The notes beneath the pieces are model-generated. The model searched no databases, had not been told where the DNA came from, and saw only the letters and a list, made by a program, of their open reading frames with translations. Positions 9,646 to 24,600 of a stretch of 64,000 nucleotides of DNA are shown here, piece after piece. The DNA comes from Ascidia mentula (taxonomy: Eukaryota > Chordata > Ascidiacea > Phlebobranchia > Ascidiidae), in the NCBI GenBank assembly GCA_947561715.1, contig OX387197.1, positions 6,817,001 through 6,881,000 on the forward strand. The letters are read 5' to 3'. The position numbers and the translations under genes were made by a program. Numbering within the stretch: position 1 is the first letter of the stretch; the number at the start of each line of letters is the position of its first letter.

Positions 9646-12600
9646 ATGTTTTGGAGTGAGAGTTTGTTGGAGAGCTTAGTTGGGGTAAAAACCGAAATTC
9701 TGATCGCTCTTCTGGTGTTGGTCGCCGTTCGCGGAATAATATCATACTTCCTGTCGCGTCCGGCAATACCTGGCCCATTTCCATGGCCCATTGTGGGAAA
9801 TGCGATTTCACTCGGAGACGCGCCCCAGATTGTCATGCAAGATATGGCCAAAAGGTTTGTCGATATTCGATCACTTTGTAAAACTAACCAACATGTACGT
9901 AAACATTTTGATGATGTTTTTAGTCCATGTAGCGTCACCAACTTTTTTTTCTGAATATTTATTTGTTATTGTTCCAATTGGTGATAGCTAATGATGCCAG
10001 GGTCCCTTCCATTTATGCAAGTTATATAATCTCAAGGTTTTTTGAAAAACTCATTCAATATTTGATCCCTACCTAAATTTGGCGTAATATTTCATACAAT
10101 GGCATGATTGGCATGGAACGTATCGATCCAGCTAGGCTGCAATGCCTGGGCTGCCAAGCCTGCTAAACCTACCTAAATTTGGGTTGACAAAGTCTCTGAT
10201 CTTTCCCCTTTTCCGGTGTTGTGAGCAGTGGAGTTTCTTGGCTAGTCTTGGAGTGATGTTACTCCCACACTCACCCTGTGTTACGATGTTATAACGGAAA
10301 AATAATTACACTTTCCGCTCAGGTATGGCAGTATCTACCTCATGAAGCTTGGAAGCAAGGACATAGTTGTTCTTAACAATTACAAAGTGATCCGGGACGC
10401 ACTTCAGCGACAAGGACAGGTTTTCGCTGGTCGTCCGGCGTTCAACTCCTATCGAAACATCTCACAGGGAAAAGGCGTCGTATTTAACGACGGAACAACA
10501 CTAGGACCCAAGTGGTCCAACATGAAGCGAATCATCATCAAACTCCTCCATCGATTCACGGCGTCGCCGGAAACGCGAGGTTTATTGTGTCGTCACGTCC
10601 GTACTGAAACCATGCACCTTGTGAAGCAACTTTGCGAGCGCGAAGAGCAAGTCGCTTTCGGAATGAAAAAGAAGAGGGCGGAAAACGTTATCCAGGTTGG
10701 GGTCGCCAATCTTATGTGCGCGATGATGTTCGGACACCGCTACGAATACTCTAATAAGGTGGGTGACTGTATTAATATTTTAGAAATTGTAGATACCACA
10801 AGGTCAACGGAAAAAGCAGTCTGTTGACTAAATATGTAACCTCCTTTATACCCTGAACGTTTATGCGATAAATTGTATTACAAAATGGTCAGAAAGAGCT
10901 CTCATGCCTTGCCTGCGAGCTGTTTTTTTTTATCCAACGGTAGATTCATGAGATACCAAGACATTAGCGTTGGCCAGGGAGGAGCCAAGGGGTTCATGCT
11001 CCAAATATTTAAACTAAAGATTCTTAAGTTGGAAATTTTCAAAAATTTTAATTTCAAAAAATTTGTGACCTAGTATGTTTTACTTAGTCTTGCACGTCCC
11101 TGCTTTGTAACGCGAAGTTTCAAACCAACATTTGACGTCTGAACCCAGAAAATATTTGGCCAGCAAAATTTTGGGCTGGATACGCCACTACCTAATACTG
11201 TTCATTTGTTCTAAAGCACTACTGTGTAGTGTGGTCAAGTTGACAGCACGCATTCCTTATAAGTTGCAATTCTCACACGATTGACAGTCTGTTAGTAAAT
11301 CTGGATAACTGAATTTTCTTTGAATTACACTTCTCGCATCCTCAAAAGCTACAAACACACAGAAACGATTATTTCCTGTATTAACCTATGGGTAAAAAGA
11401 ATGGGGATTGGACCTTTGTTGCAGCGCACATGTTATCCTTGTTACCAAAAGCGATCTCTGCAACGATTTCATGGTCCCCTAATCGTGTTTGATCGCTGCA
11501 CCGGCGACCCGCGTCCGCGAGTTCGTCTGACATTTCGCTCGTCGCCTTCGTCGAATTTCTTTCCTTCCTGCAAAATGTTCGAACGGAGCATGGAAACAAA
11601 AACCTCCCTAAGCTCGGTATGATAACAAGGCTCGCTCGGAGCGATGCGGTTTCAGGCAAACGACAATAAAGCTTTGGCCCTTACACCTATGTTACACTTA
11701 CGGGATTAAGATGCAGCAACAACAGCAGCCACGTGAGCGTTAACATGAGACCAAATACGCTTACATAGCGCCGCTGGGTAGGTTTAAAACCCAAGGCGCT
11801 GATCGGTTGACTGCTGCAATGGTGCCAAAAGCGGCGACAAAATTTAGGGTTTTTTGCGTCGGTATTTGTTTATGGGGTCACCGTCTTAAGAGGCGAGTTC
11901 ATCGCCAATGTCTGGTTTATTTCTGTCCGCCTTACGTGCCTTTAGCTGTGTGATTCCAGTGGATAGGAGTTTTAATGCAAAAATAATTCATCTTTCGTCT
12001 GTTGTAAGCGAAATGAAAAAGTTGTACATAAGACCAAATATTCTACTGTAGATTTGAAGAGTCCCAGAATGGTAGCGCAGATAAGAGTATGGGACTTTAT
12101 TGTGTTGCAAATAAAATATACCCGACTAATAAACTGCACCAATTTTAAGTAGAGGAACCCATTCGACCTGGTACAAAGCCCACAAGAGTGTTAATAAGCC
12201 TCAGGGTGAAAACCGACGATCAGTTTATTGTCATACGTTCTACCCACAATTCATCTACATGGGATATACGGTTGCACTTAATTCTCGGCACCTGTTGAGC
12301 AAAGTAATCCTAAACTCTTGTGAGCCCTAAAACCCCGTTCTTCTTAGAAGCTTGTGGTGTCGCTGGTTTAAACATATAACAGGGATTGGCGATTGATTTT
12401 AGGTTTACATGCTTTTAATTTACGCGTTAGTATATGCTGCTAAGCCATTCTAAGGTTACAACGGTTCATTGGTGTGGAATGTACACTTCTTTTACTACCA
12501 AGGCAAACATGTTGCATTCAGTACACAACCGAGTAAATACAAGCACCCCAATGCAAATTTTAGCCAATTTTCAAACTAAAAACTCTTTTCTTCATAAAAT

Positions 12601-15600
12601 AAGTCAAAAACATCAACTGATGCCGAGTCTATCAAAAAAAATTCTTATGGCACGAGCACAATGGAAACATTTTTGCTGGAGTTTGGTATGGAATGCCATT
12701 TGAAAGTAGTGTGCAGTTAACACTGTAGGCTACCATCGAATAAAACAGCAATATTTTGCCTCAAAGCTTTACAGCATTAGAAAAGCCCCAGTTCCACTTG
12801 GCATTTCGCTGTTCCGTTTCTGCCTCGCATCAGTTAATCAGAAAACCAGTCCAGCCTCGGCAAGAATTGTTACCAAAACCCTATTGTTAGGATCAAGCTC
12901 TCGCGATGTGATTTCGCAAACGTCGCAAGTTGTAATAAGTTTATGTACAGCAATGTTGAATACTTGACTTTCAACAAAAGATTACCAGCATTGTTAAATT
13001 AACAAACGTCCATGCAACGGCGGCATACAAACTTTCCTGTGGACTGGACCGATATTGATGGCTGTGCTAGATTCGCGTTTTCCAAATTGATAAAATTTAA
13101 AAAAAAGTTAGTGCCGTTTTTAGGGAAACGATTGTTATGTACAAAGCCACGGTTGGCGTTTTCTATGGATGAAACAAATATACAGCTTCCATTACGATTC
13201 CTCGTCAACACAACTTTGACAGAGTGTCTCGAGTACCTGAAAATGGAAGGACGAGATACAAATAAAACACCCTCACAGGCAAATGTCCCGAAAAAGCTAA
13301 ATTGTGGAGTGTCAAATTGAGCTGGTGTGGGTGTACGTACAGAACCCCCAATCAGCCCTGTATTTGCGTTTACAATCCAACAATAGGGCTAACCTACGGT
13401 TCCATTCATCTGAATAAAACGTGGAGGAAAATGCGTCTCATGCGCGCCTTGCCGCTTTGTCGGTTAATATTATGCGAAGTTGGTTTCCACGTACGATCTG
13501 TCCACGGTTTCACCATCGATTTATCCAGATTCTACTTGACGTATTAGTCAACGTTATAATCTCGCGGTAGCAATACTGAAACTAAACATTTGCTCAGAAA
13601 TTCCTAAAGCGCTATTCATAACTGCAATAGAAAGGACTTAACTGTCGATACACACAGGCGATAAGAGTGTTGCGGACCTGAAATTTATGCGTCATGGATT
13701 ATGGTGTTCATAATGTAGAAGTGTTTTTACTCTCGTTGTAACTCGTCATTATTATCCACCAAAGAATGTCTCAGTACGATAACTCAACCTGAATCAGTGT
13801 TGCAATGTTTTTTTACGAAAACCGAACGGATCTGGATTCGTTCCGTGAAATGTGAAAAATATCCCACCTCAGGCCATCGCTTTGTTGCAAGTGTGCGTAA
13901 CTACGTGGAATTGTGCAATGCTTGGCGCCATAGTTGGTTGCAAGTCATGTCGTTTCCAACTTGAACTTCTTCGACCAATCCTAGGTTTTTGTTCTCCTTC
14001 ACCCTGCCTCCGTATCTGCAATAAATGTGCGTTGAGCAGGGTTCCAGTTGCTTGCGGAAATATTGCAAAATGCTTTACTGTGCGAGATTTTCCGCAAAAA
14101 GCGGCGTACGTGTCTTGTATTGCAGTGACGGTCACGTCGTCGAAGCACCCAAGTTCGTTGCTCCAGGCAAAATGTTCTGCGAGACAACTTGGCCTTTGTG
14201 TTTATTTATCGTTGCAAAGAAAGCTTGGCTGCACAACGCGAACAGACCGCAGAATACGCAAGAATGCCCTCGGCCAAGTTGTATCGAGAAACAGCGTCAT
14301 TCTTGGTTCAGCGAAGGTTGCGCTTCATGCTATAGTTTTGTGTGCTTTTCTTTTCAAAACATTGTGCCAAAACTTGCCTTTGTTTATTCTTTAAACCTGC
14401 TCCAAAACTATTCTTTCACTACACTTGCATTGATTTATTCCAATGATATCACGCTTCTTTTACGTGGTCAATTGACCAGTTTTATCCACAAATAGGACAT
14501 AAATATCACCAGGATGAAACTGTTGATATGTTTGCCACTTTTTGACTTAGCAAAAAGTTCGTTGAAAATCGAGTTTAAATCCCATACGCCTTAGATAAAT
14601 CCTTGCGGAATTTCTCCCGAGTGGAATTTAAGATAATCGCTTTGCTTGTACAAATAGGGGCGGGAGGCTGGCCCTGGTCTTAGGCCAGATTTCATGGCGG
14701 AATCGAGTGCTTGTAAAGGGTCGAGAAGACTGGTGTCGGCGGCGCGCGCGTTTTCGCTATCAGCTGCGCTTCTCATGTGGTCTCACCGGTTGCGTGCCAA
14801 GGCGCCCCGCTCGTTCGATCCAGTTACGGGATCAGAATGCGACCCCGCGCCGGTGCGCTTGTCACGTGACTTATGGTGAAAAGAAGGCAAGAGCCCTAGA
14901 AAAAGTCGCACCGAAAAACGACGGCCTGAAGGCGATCGTCGGTTTAACGAACGGTGTGCATTAAAACAAATCACGCAGAGCTTGTATTTCTTATTGCCGT
15001 GACAACTTCAGTCGAATCTTCGTCCAGTCTGCGATACGCATACAGATAACGTACCTACGCATTGGTCAAAAACGCATTCTCTTTCGACGCATACCTACAG
15101 CTACGCACACTGCAACCAATCCGCGCACATTCCTACCTATGTTTACGGAGGCTCTTTGGCACCAAAGTGAGTCCTAATATTGTTATCGTCTCATGTCATG
15201 ATGAAAATAACTCGTTGTGTGCGTAGGGTCGGAACCATGCCCGTGTGTATTGGTAACCAACCTGGAATACAATAATTCAGAGGTTATGGGAGTGTCTATA
15301 TGCGTCTGTCTCGGACTTCGTGATCAGACGTTTTTAACATAGAACGTGCCAAAAAGCAGGTGGCACAGTGTCAGTCAGCTTAGGTTCTAAATCGCATTCC
15401 AGTTCGTTTTTGTCAATTTAACTTCGATATATTTTCGTATACTCATCTTCACGATGGCTTGGGTGCATATTTATGGACGCTAATAATGATCGCGTGCAGA
15501 TAACGGCAGTGTACCTCGGACCGTATAATTACCACCTCCTCAATCTGTGTTTTCAACGTCCAGGCCAATCTGCACGCTCAGGCATTGATGATCGGCTTTG

Positions 15601-18600
15601 CTTATACGCGGCACCTCCAATACACATTTTAGTTATCCGTTCATTGCTTGACAAACAACACACATTCGTCACCCCATCGTCATTCCAACCAGATAGACGT
15701 TAAAATTTACCACATGTGGTCGGTGAGTCGAACTGTTTGCCTTGTGAGCGACCGGCTTTGCAGCCAACACGCCAGAAACAACAGATTCGCGTGCGAGGCC
15801 GTCTAAGTAGGGGAAGCAAACGGGCTCAGTCAAGTGGTGCCGTCATCGGCGTAACTGTTTACCGAGGAAGTGGTCAAGTTCATTGCGTGCGAGACGATCT
15901 TGCTGACAATCGTTTGCGGGCTTCTTACATTTAGATGTGAAGTGTTTCAAACTGTATTTCTTTTCGTTTTCATCCCACACTCTCCGTATTTGGCCAGAAT
16001 TGGAATAATTTGGTTTAGATTTGCCCCATTGGCGGAAGTGAATTGTCGAAAGGTTTTGTGGCACAGCAAAAATCATGCTTATCTTCGTGTGCCAATGCAG
16101 GATCATCCAACAGCGAAAGTCGTTTCTTGGCGTTCTTTGCGAAATCATTGATCATAAGTGTATGTCATGTCATTGTAACCTTACAGTTGTACTTTTCAAA
16201 ACAAAATTGTTTCCAATTATGTAATTCATCCTTGCAGTAAAAATATCATCGTTACTGATTCAAATTACATGCAACAAGAAGTCAATCGCGGCGGATTGCA
16301 ACAAGGGTAATGCCCAACTCTCAATGGTGCCAAGCATTCACTTACGTGAAGGGGAATAAGCCCCCGTGCATTACACGGTGCTGTAAACATCAAGAAAAGA
16401 TGTACACACAGGCTATAAAAATATCGATCCGGAAAAAACGTGTTTTTGCGGTGCCAAAATATCTGGCCGTGTTATTTTGGGATTTCCTTTTCCATTGGAA
16501 ATAAATGCTTTCTCAAAATAGATGCGCGCGTTCGTTTTTATGTTGACGTTCGGATATTTTTGCTTGTAGAAAATAGTGCGGTGTCGCCAATATGGACCAA
16601 AGCCATCTTCATATACTTTCTGTGTTTCGTTTTTTGTTGCCAGCAAGTAGTGTTGTTTCCTCCTGAATGAGAAATGTTGTTTGTAATGAGATTTGTCTTC
16701 AGAAACTGGGCAACGACGTTCTGTGGTTTGGATTTATGTCTAGCTGTAAAGTTCCTCGGGAAATTTCTATCGGAGAAATATAGAAAGATGCCTTTCATCT
16801 TTATTTAATTACAGCATACACAAGAATATGGGCGTTACTTTGAAGGAGTTGGTTTGTGTATGGTCTACTGGACGGCACATGCTAAATCGTGCGATTGTAC
16901 CACAGATACACTCATCAACATTAGAAAACTAATACATTTTCCACATTGTGTAATGGTGATAAAGGTAGTCTATAGAGTAACCTTCAGTGTTACAACCGCG
17001 CCTTGGAACTTTTCGGCCATTCTGTCATTTCATAAATATTACCCTTCGTTCTAATTCTACATCGGAGTGTCATTAATTTTTATCGTTTTGATGTGCGTGA
17101 GAACGAACCGATGGGTCGCACGCGATCTTTCGTGAGAATTTCGACTTTACCTTGCTCGTTAATTATTGATGACGAGGGGCCCGCGCCCGGGGCACGGATC
17201 GCTTCTTATTGCCAAACGCCAAGGGGGGGATGGGGCGGTTAACGATTCTCACAAATCGTTTTTGTCGGTTAGCAAACCCCAATGCGTGCGAGGCCTTTTT
17301 CATTAGAATGAACAATCAATCTGGTGGCACAGTTTAGCTCAGATGGTTAATATGTGACATAAACCTACTCCGAGTGCTCCCCACACGTAATCATATTTTG
17401 GTTTCGGATCACTTGTTGCGGCTGTGCTTATAACAACTTGATTCTGTTAGAATCCCAATTTTTGTGTAGTGAACGCTTACCAATTCAAAGTAGCATTGGT
17501 TCTTCTGCAAATGCACCACGTGGTTTCTGTTGTGGCATTAGATTCGTTTTATTAATGGGATATAGTACATGCATCGTTTCTCGTTGCATTTTTCACTCTT
17601 CTGATACCGCTATTTAATTTATTGCGCTACCTGCACCGTCTCAATCGTTGCAGCAGCGAAATGTTTCAAGGTTATCGCGACCTCTCACCAAATACAATTA
17701 AGTTTGAAGCACTTTGAGGTCAGGCTAAGAGGGTCTTGCCACAGAGTAACCTTGAGGCACGTAAAGTACATTGGCAAACTACTGGTGGTATTACATCCAA
17801 TATTTGATCTGATGTTGATCTCACCAGTGTGGTGTGTTGATTGAAGCGAATGTAAAGTTTACCGGGTCGTCGCCCCGCTGGGTTTTGACCTTTTCTTGGA
17901 ACCGAAAAGCGTTCGTTAAGTTGTCAATTTATAACCTTTATTTGCCACGAGATTCTTCCTGCAGGTTTAGTGAGAAAGATGAATGATCCGATTCCCAATC
18001 TCTTGTTGCGTTTCAGGACCCTGAAGGGACAAAAAAAGAGGCATTGCGAGACCTTTTGCACGTCAGATTATAGGGGAGCCAAAGCCTTTGCGGGTAAAAT
18101 TCCTCACCTTTAAAGCAACAATGATATTCATCTCCTAAACTCGTTTACGCTCTCTCTTGTGGGGGCTTGTAGCATGGAAGATTTATTATAAGGTTATGAA
18201 ATTGTTTTCTTGGTTTAGTAATCTAGGGATTTGTTGTCAACTTGCGAACTTTACTCCACATTTCGCTTTATCACATAGATATTCCTTACAAAAGTGCAGA
18301 TTTTCATGTTATCCCAATCTCAACGCTTCCAGCGTAAACCAACTTCTGCGAATCTCACCTACTTGAACCGTCCACTCTCAAGTGGCAGAAATACACACTC
18401 GGCCAGGCCTCCAGACACGTCCAACCAGCGGCTTGGAAACAAGACCTCGCCAACCGCAAGCCGATTATTTACGCAAGCATAGCGGTTGTTTACATTGCAT
18501 CGACACGCTCGCAGCTGATGTTGACACGTGCGCAGGGCGGTTTGGTTTATGGGGAATTCCCTTCGATGGCTTTCGCTTGCCAGTTTGTTGGGCGGAAAGC

Positions 18601-21600
18601 TTTAATTTTGTTTCACACGTGGCCGAATAAAATGTATAGTGATTGTCAAAAAAAAAACATTCACTCCTTGAAATGTCTCATCTGTAATATACTTTCATAT
18701 CACTGAAAGAACCTTTTTAAATTAGCTAAGGAAAAGTTTACAACACATATCCAACAGCAGGGATACATAAATGCGGGGTGGGTTAACTGTTTCAAAACAC
18801 TTAAACACAACGTTAAGTCGAAAACGATATAGGGTGTTTAGTGCAATGACAGTTATTTAAATCTTTACCCCCAGTAGAAAATGCAAGTTTATCCACCTTC
18901 AGCATCCAGAAGTTTCGAAAATCTGACGATGTATGCAGACGTCTAGACCCAGGCTCCGCGAGACGGCACAGGGACTCATGCTAGCCTAGAGTGCCTACGA
19001 ATAGCCAAAGAGGCCCTTAAACGCCAATGTTTGCTTTGAAGCTAAGGGATTTCTATCATAAAGCTTGGGTACCACTTTTAATTTTATTTCCATAAAATGT
19101 CCTCGAACATTTACTCTCTCAAGGGTTGTGCACATGGGGACCAGGTCGAAAATTCCCGCATGTAACACGTGTCCGTCTGAGTGGCGCCTGCATACTGACC
19201 GCGTTTTAGATTTCAAAATTCCCTTTACTGCAATGGGATCTGACCCTGGGGAATTCTCTTTATTCTCTTTAAGTCTCTTCAACTTGATTGACGGCAAAGA
19301 GGCCAAGTCGATTTGGTAACCGCCATTCGTAAAAAAGTTTACCATAAGTTAAAATTTCTTTGTTATATTTCTTGCAAAGTGGCAGGGGCCTCCTACGTAT
19401 ATGTGAAAGTTTCCTGGCGAGATGTGCGCTTGCGCACCAGTGTACCTTGACCACAATATACCTGTAAAACCATTGAGCGCCTGTAGCTCAGTTGGTAGAG
19501 CGTTGGGCCTGGTTAGCCCAGGGTCGTGAGGTAAAACCTCACCAAGAGTTTGATTTTGCAGATCTTGCTCCGGCTTGTCAGGAAAAAGTGGCAGATCCAA
19601 CTAGGCTGTAATGTCTGGGCTGCCAAGTCTGCACACCTGATGATTGAAATTTTGTTGGTTTTGTTGTTTTTAATTACAAATTTGTGGCCTAATGCATACC
19701 AAAAAAAGTTATCTTCTTACGCAATTTTTTAAATCAAAAACCATATCATCTCAAAATTTTATTCTAATAAATTTGGCAACCCCGCACAATCTTCACAGGG
19801 TAATAACTTTCTGGGACTGTTTCCAAGAAAGTCATGCGTAATAGGGTGATTAAGTAATGTCGTAATGTTTCGTAACCAAATCAGTGATAAAGTGACTTCA
19901 ACAAATTCCATGCGATTTTCCCCGCTCTGTTTATGCTGTTTTCGGCAAATCCATGCTGGTTTACGCCTTTATCGCGCCATGCGGAGTTCTAATCGCAGAC
20001 GCAAGCGGCACGTTTATTAAAACTGCAAGATTGATCCACGCCCAAAGCTAGATTCGTGACTCAATACCAGGTTAAATGCAGTTTTCCTGCCACACCGCCA
20101 CAGCGAAGCTTCCGTACGCGGTTTACGACAGCACGGAACAAGTCAACCGTTCGACATCTTCGTGATGTAGAGTCGTGAAACGGCGGTTTTCCGCTACGCA
20201 GCTCGCTTTTATTGGTGCTTCCCGAAAGAACACTTACGTCATGATTTTTTTTTGGAATTCCAGCTTTTCAAGAAGGAACTGTCTGATTTGTTACAATATG
20301 TTCACATAGTAATTCTACTGGTCTTTTCGCGAAGCCGTTGAGTGTGTAAACAACACATGTGTTAACAATAGCGACAAAACTTTATTGGTGCAAAGTGATT
20401 ACAATCTTGCTGAACGTCTGGTAAGATATTTTCAACCAGATATCGACTAGCAACAGACGTTTGCCATTTTTAAAATTATATATTGTCTGTATAATGAGCA
20501 GAAAAAAAGAAAACTGGATATGCCTTCTTAACCCTTGAAATGTTTGGACCCTGTACACATTTCAACAACCCCTACAGCCCTTTGCAACCGCCTTGTGACA
20601 TCACAAAGCCCCGGCGTGATTTCCGGCCGTATTCATTCCTACTCATACGGATCGCACCAGGCACAGCAAAACACTTCCGATTCCAATACATTTTGCTTGT
20701 AAATATTCATTTAATCTGCTTTTTAGTTGCCGCATTCCCGGTGTCGTAACTGATATTTGAAATGATTTTGGTGGCGCCTTAAACAAAAAGGGCGAGGCCG
20801 TCCCGCACCGTGGGACTTCATTTATCTCCTGGTGTAAAACCCACATTGCCCCCTAGGAAAAATACTACCTGCGCCTCGCGCTCTCTCTGACTCATATTTT
20901 AAGGTTAAACCCGTTGCACTTGGTATTTGACACGACGAACCGACCGCATTTTATGTTGCAGGAATTTCAGGATCTTGTCAGTCTGAATCGGGAGTTCGGT
21001 CAAGTTATCGGCCCGGGAAGTGAAATTGACGTCATGTCCACCTGGATCAGGGTGAGTTTTGATTTAGGTGTTCTAAAAACCCTCTCTTTATTTTGTTGTT
21101 TTTGCAAAATTTTCTTTGAAAAAAAATATTTCAAAATAGGGTTCTCATACACGTGTCCAAGCGCGATCCTTGGCCAATTTAAGTGACAAACATTTGGGTC
21201 CCTACGGCGCCTCGGCGATGAACCGTTGTTGGCCATGTATCGCTTATTGCCTTTTTGGGGGGATCCCCGGCATCGCAACAATGGGGTATAACGCTATTCA
21301 TCGGCAATAGGAGGTGTCATGTTCAAAATTGCGGAAAGTTAGGTACATTTGCCATTTCTCCGTCATATATAGAGTGTATGGAGTTACACGTGAATTTTAC
21401 ATTGAGGAATTGACGTCGATACGAAACCTGGGCGGAGTTGAATTCGCAACTGTTGGTGTTATGTAAAAGAAAGTTGCAAATATCGTCATACATGCCTAAA
21501 AGCTATATCACATGCTGTGAAAATACCTCAAGTACTCGACATTGAAATAAATGTGGCTTCAAATTCGGTGTCGCTGAATTTAAACCAAAATGGCGTCTGC

Positions 21601-24600
21601 CTGGTTTTTCAAAACTGCTATTCAGTGGGCTACGTAATGCCAAAAACCATCAAATAAAGAAATAAACAAGAAGGAAGGGGACAATTTCATTCCGCAAAAG
21701 TTTCGCGGGCGCCGAAACAAGCTAAAGCGCCACTTAAACCCCGAGCTGACAGGTGCCGCGAACTGGTAATCTCCAAAAATGCCCTGTTTTCACCAGCGCC
21801 TTGCCGCAGAGGAGTAAGTGCAAAATTACTCAGACAATCTATGGCATTGACCACTCGCCTTCTGAGGACAGGCGAACGGACCATGCAGTTGCACTCGATG
21901 GTCATGCCGGAATGTGTGACGTGAAAGCGAACTCACTGGAAGGTCGCGGTGGTTCCTCCCGTTGCCCGGAGCAACACTTACCGTCGCGCACCGTTTTTGC
22001 TCAAATATCTTGCATAGTTTTTTCTTCGCTAGAAAGGAGCCGTCGGCCCCCTCTCTCTTTTCCTTTGGTCTCTTTCGGGGTTGCGCTTTTCTCTTTTCTC
22101 AAACCTCTTGTCGCGTTGGGCCGCAATGAGCGACAGAGGCGACAGGAAAAACCGACCCAGCCTCGCTTCTTAAACAGTCAGTGAAGCGAGGCCGGCAACC
22201 TCTCCTTCAGTTGTAACGAAATAAAGGAGCAATAATTTACGACATCTTTGAAAAAGAGTGGACACATTCGTTGCTGAAGAATATTCTCCTGTGTGAGGAC
22301 TTCTCTGGCTGCTTCGACCACGTGACCGCAATTTGGTGGCTTGAACCGCTCGGTGAAGCGTGACGGCGAACTCGCGCGAGTTCAGCGGACGATTGCGTGA
22401 CAAGGTATACTCTGCCGCTTCCTATCATTAACTGTGACGACCGCCGACCGCTTGGCTGCTTGGTTAGCCTCTCTACCAAATCGAGGTCCATCGCGGCGGG
22501 GTTCACAGCGTCACTTCCCGCAGATAGATTTGCCGAACCCAGGCATAATACACATTTGTAGTTGATCATGTTATGCCCGAGTTATAGACGAATTATAATA
22601 ATAGCAAACGTTCTGCGTTTCGATAAGCCGCTAAAATCATGTGGAAATCTTTCAAGGCTTTGGCGAAGTTGCTCTGGGTCAAAAACCTAAAATAACTTCA
22701 GTGATATGAAGATGTCTTATCATTAAAAATATATTTGTTTGATGATCGCGTCAAGTTGGTTCACAAGTCACTGTAGATTAATACGAGCATTTCGGAGCTG
22801 GTAAAGATTTTAGATTCCCAATTTCTGTGAACAGATGACACACTCATCCCAAACAAAACGTTACGACGACGCACCCGAAAAAGTTTGACCTTTTTTAGAG
22901 AAATTTTAGTTGCGATCGCATGTTGGGAAAAAAGTTCGTTCAAATAATACAATAATTTTATTACTACTGCAACAACTCAAAAGAAACACGCAGTGTGTTA
23001 TGGAAATAAATTTCGCCTAAAACCTCCAAGCAAGCTTGCTACGCACTATTTGGGATCTCCTGGTCTATGCTATTACCAGCAACAGGCATGACAAGTCACT
23101 CAAGAAACCACCCCGGCGCCCGAACAAATGAAATGAACGACTTTTATATCTTTTGTTATGACAATATTTACCCGATCCCTGCCGTGGTGGTGAAGAGTGG
23201 TCGTATGTTGTTACAAGGCGCGTGGCGAACGCCGATTCGAGCCCGATAATCGTATGGTCGATTATATTTGGTTACAAACGTTTTCTCTCTGCGCTGTACG
23301 CTGTGGTCTATATGATGTTTTTCTTCCACCTCCCGTTGTGTTCATGAACTCATGGGCATTGTTGGCTTTTCATTGCGTGCCTTTTCATGGCAATTTAAAG
23401 TTTACCCGCATAAGTGATTGAACCTGCTGCGTTGTTTATTAACGTATAAACCACCCTATTTATTTTAACCACATTGATAAGATAGTCTTATATCTATCTA
23501 TGTATATACGTACAGTGCATGGTTTTGAAGAAAAAACACGACTGGGTATTTTGAGCTGCATTGATTGTTTGTGTCGAAAATATAAGGAGGATTGTATAAA
23601 ACACAAAGCAATTTTCAAAGAATATCTAAATGTGAAAATCTCACAACGTTTTTCGTTTTGTCAACGAGTGCCACCTAGCGGAGACGTGTTTGCATTGAAA
23701 AGGCAATTATATATTTGAAAACCGCGAACTATTTTTAAGTTGTCACATAAGTTGTCCTTTTCCTATTTCATCAAAAGTAAATTACGACGTTCATTTTACT
23801 CGTGAGTTTCTCTTATTTAAATTTGTCCATTTACGGTCTTTGGTCAGCAAGGTGGAAAAATGATAAACCGGCTGCTTGTACGGAAACAAAATTCATTTTT
23901 TTCAACCACCGCAATCAAACGTCACCGATGCATTACACATTATTGGCTCTATTGAGTGTGTTCGCCCTTGCAGAACATCAACAAATTTGGGGTTGGTTCG
24001 GTTCGTTGGCGAAATGCGTTTGAATAGCTCGTTTCCTCTGAAGCGGTGCGTTTCAAACCCCATGCCATTCAGTAGTTGCCATTATTGCGTTTACTTATTT
24101 TTTTTTTCACGTATGCTTCAAAACTGAACGCAAATGTTAATGGTTTGAACGCAGTGATATGTGGACCCGAAACTCTTCCTCTAGACATTCTCTTGTTTTC
24201 AATATTCTTTATGTCTTGACCGTCTCGATGGATTTTTTCAACCTGTTTAGCTTTATCCGTTTGTTTATTGCGCACCAATTACTTTCAACCATAATCAGTC
24301 ATTAATTTTCCTAAAGCAGTACAACTTATTTTATCATCGCTTAAGCTCCGTCCGATGGGCTTGCGCACTAAAATTCACTCTGTGCAAATTTGAGGCAAAC
24401 GTGCGTTGCTGCTGAAGCACCGAGGCACGCGACACGTAACCCAGATTATTTATCCCAAAATACCGCACACATTAAAAACGAAACGGAACCCATCACCCCA
24501 AAGGTCAGACATTTTTATCTTCTTTGCATTGGAGCTCTCTTTTCACCGCACCCTGTCACGTGACAAACGAACTCGCCCGCCGGACGCATGAACTTTTCAT

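Larger units (their letters stand above)
10759..20961. other. Intron 2 of the right CYP1 gene (10.2 kb)
   Basis: Holds the mirrored block at 11451-11940, four full DRE matches between 14.79 and 17.10 kb, and a tRNA-like SINE at 19.48 kb. GC-rich islands near 14.6-14.95 and 15.7-15.9 kb contrast with the AT-rich remainder. Two overlapping frames at 13852-14394 and 14025-14495 are open but unlike any family I know. A 102-codon frame at 13012-13320 starts with ATG but is also unrecognised. No nested gene can be supported. Confidence 0.6.

Noticed and set aside
13852-14495. Two overlapping long plus-strand frames (180 and 156 codons) in CYP1 intron 2
   Set aside because: They overlap in different frames, are rich in Cys/Leu/Ser without domain pattern, and have no family resemblance or clear splice context.
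17325-17400. Second tRNA-like SINE head (TTTAGCTCAGATGG)
   Set aside because: Only the A box is convincing; anticodon and T arms do not fold and no shared tail follows.
23185-23255. tRNA-like segment with GATTCGAGCCC
   Set aside because: B box present, but stems do not pair into a tRNA.
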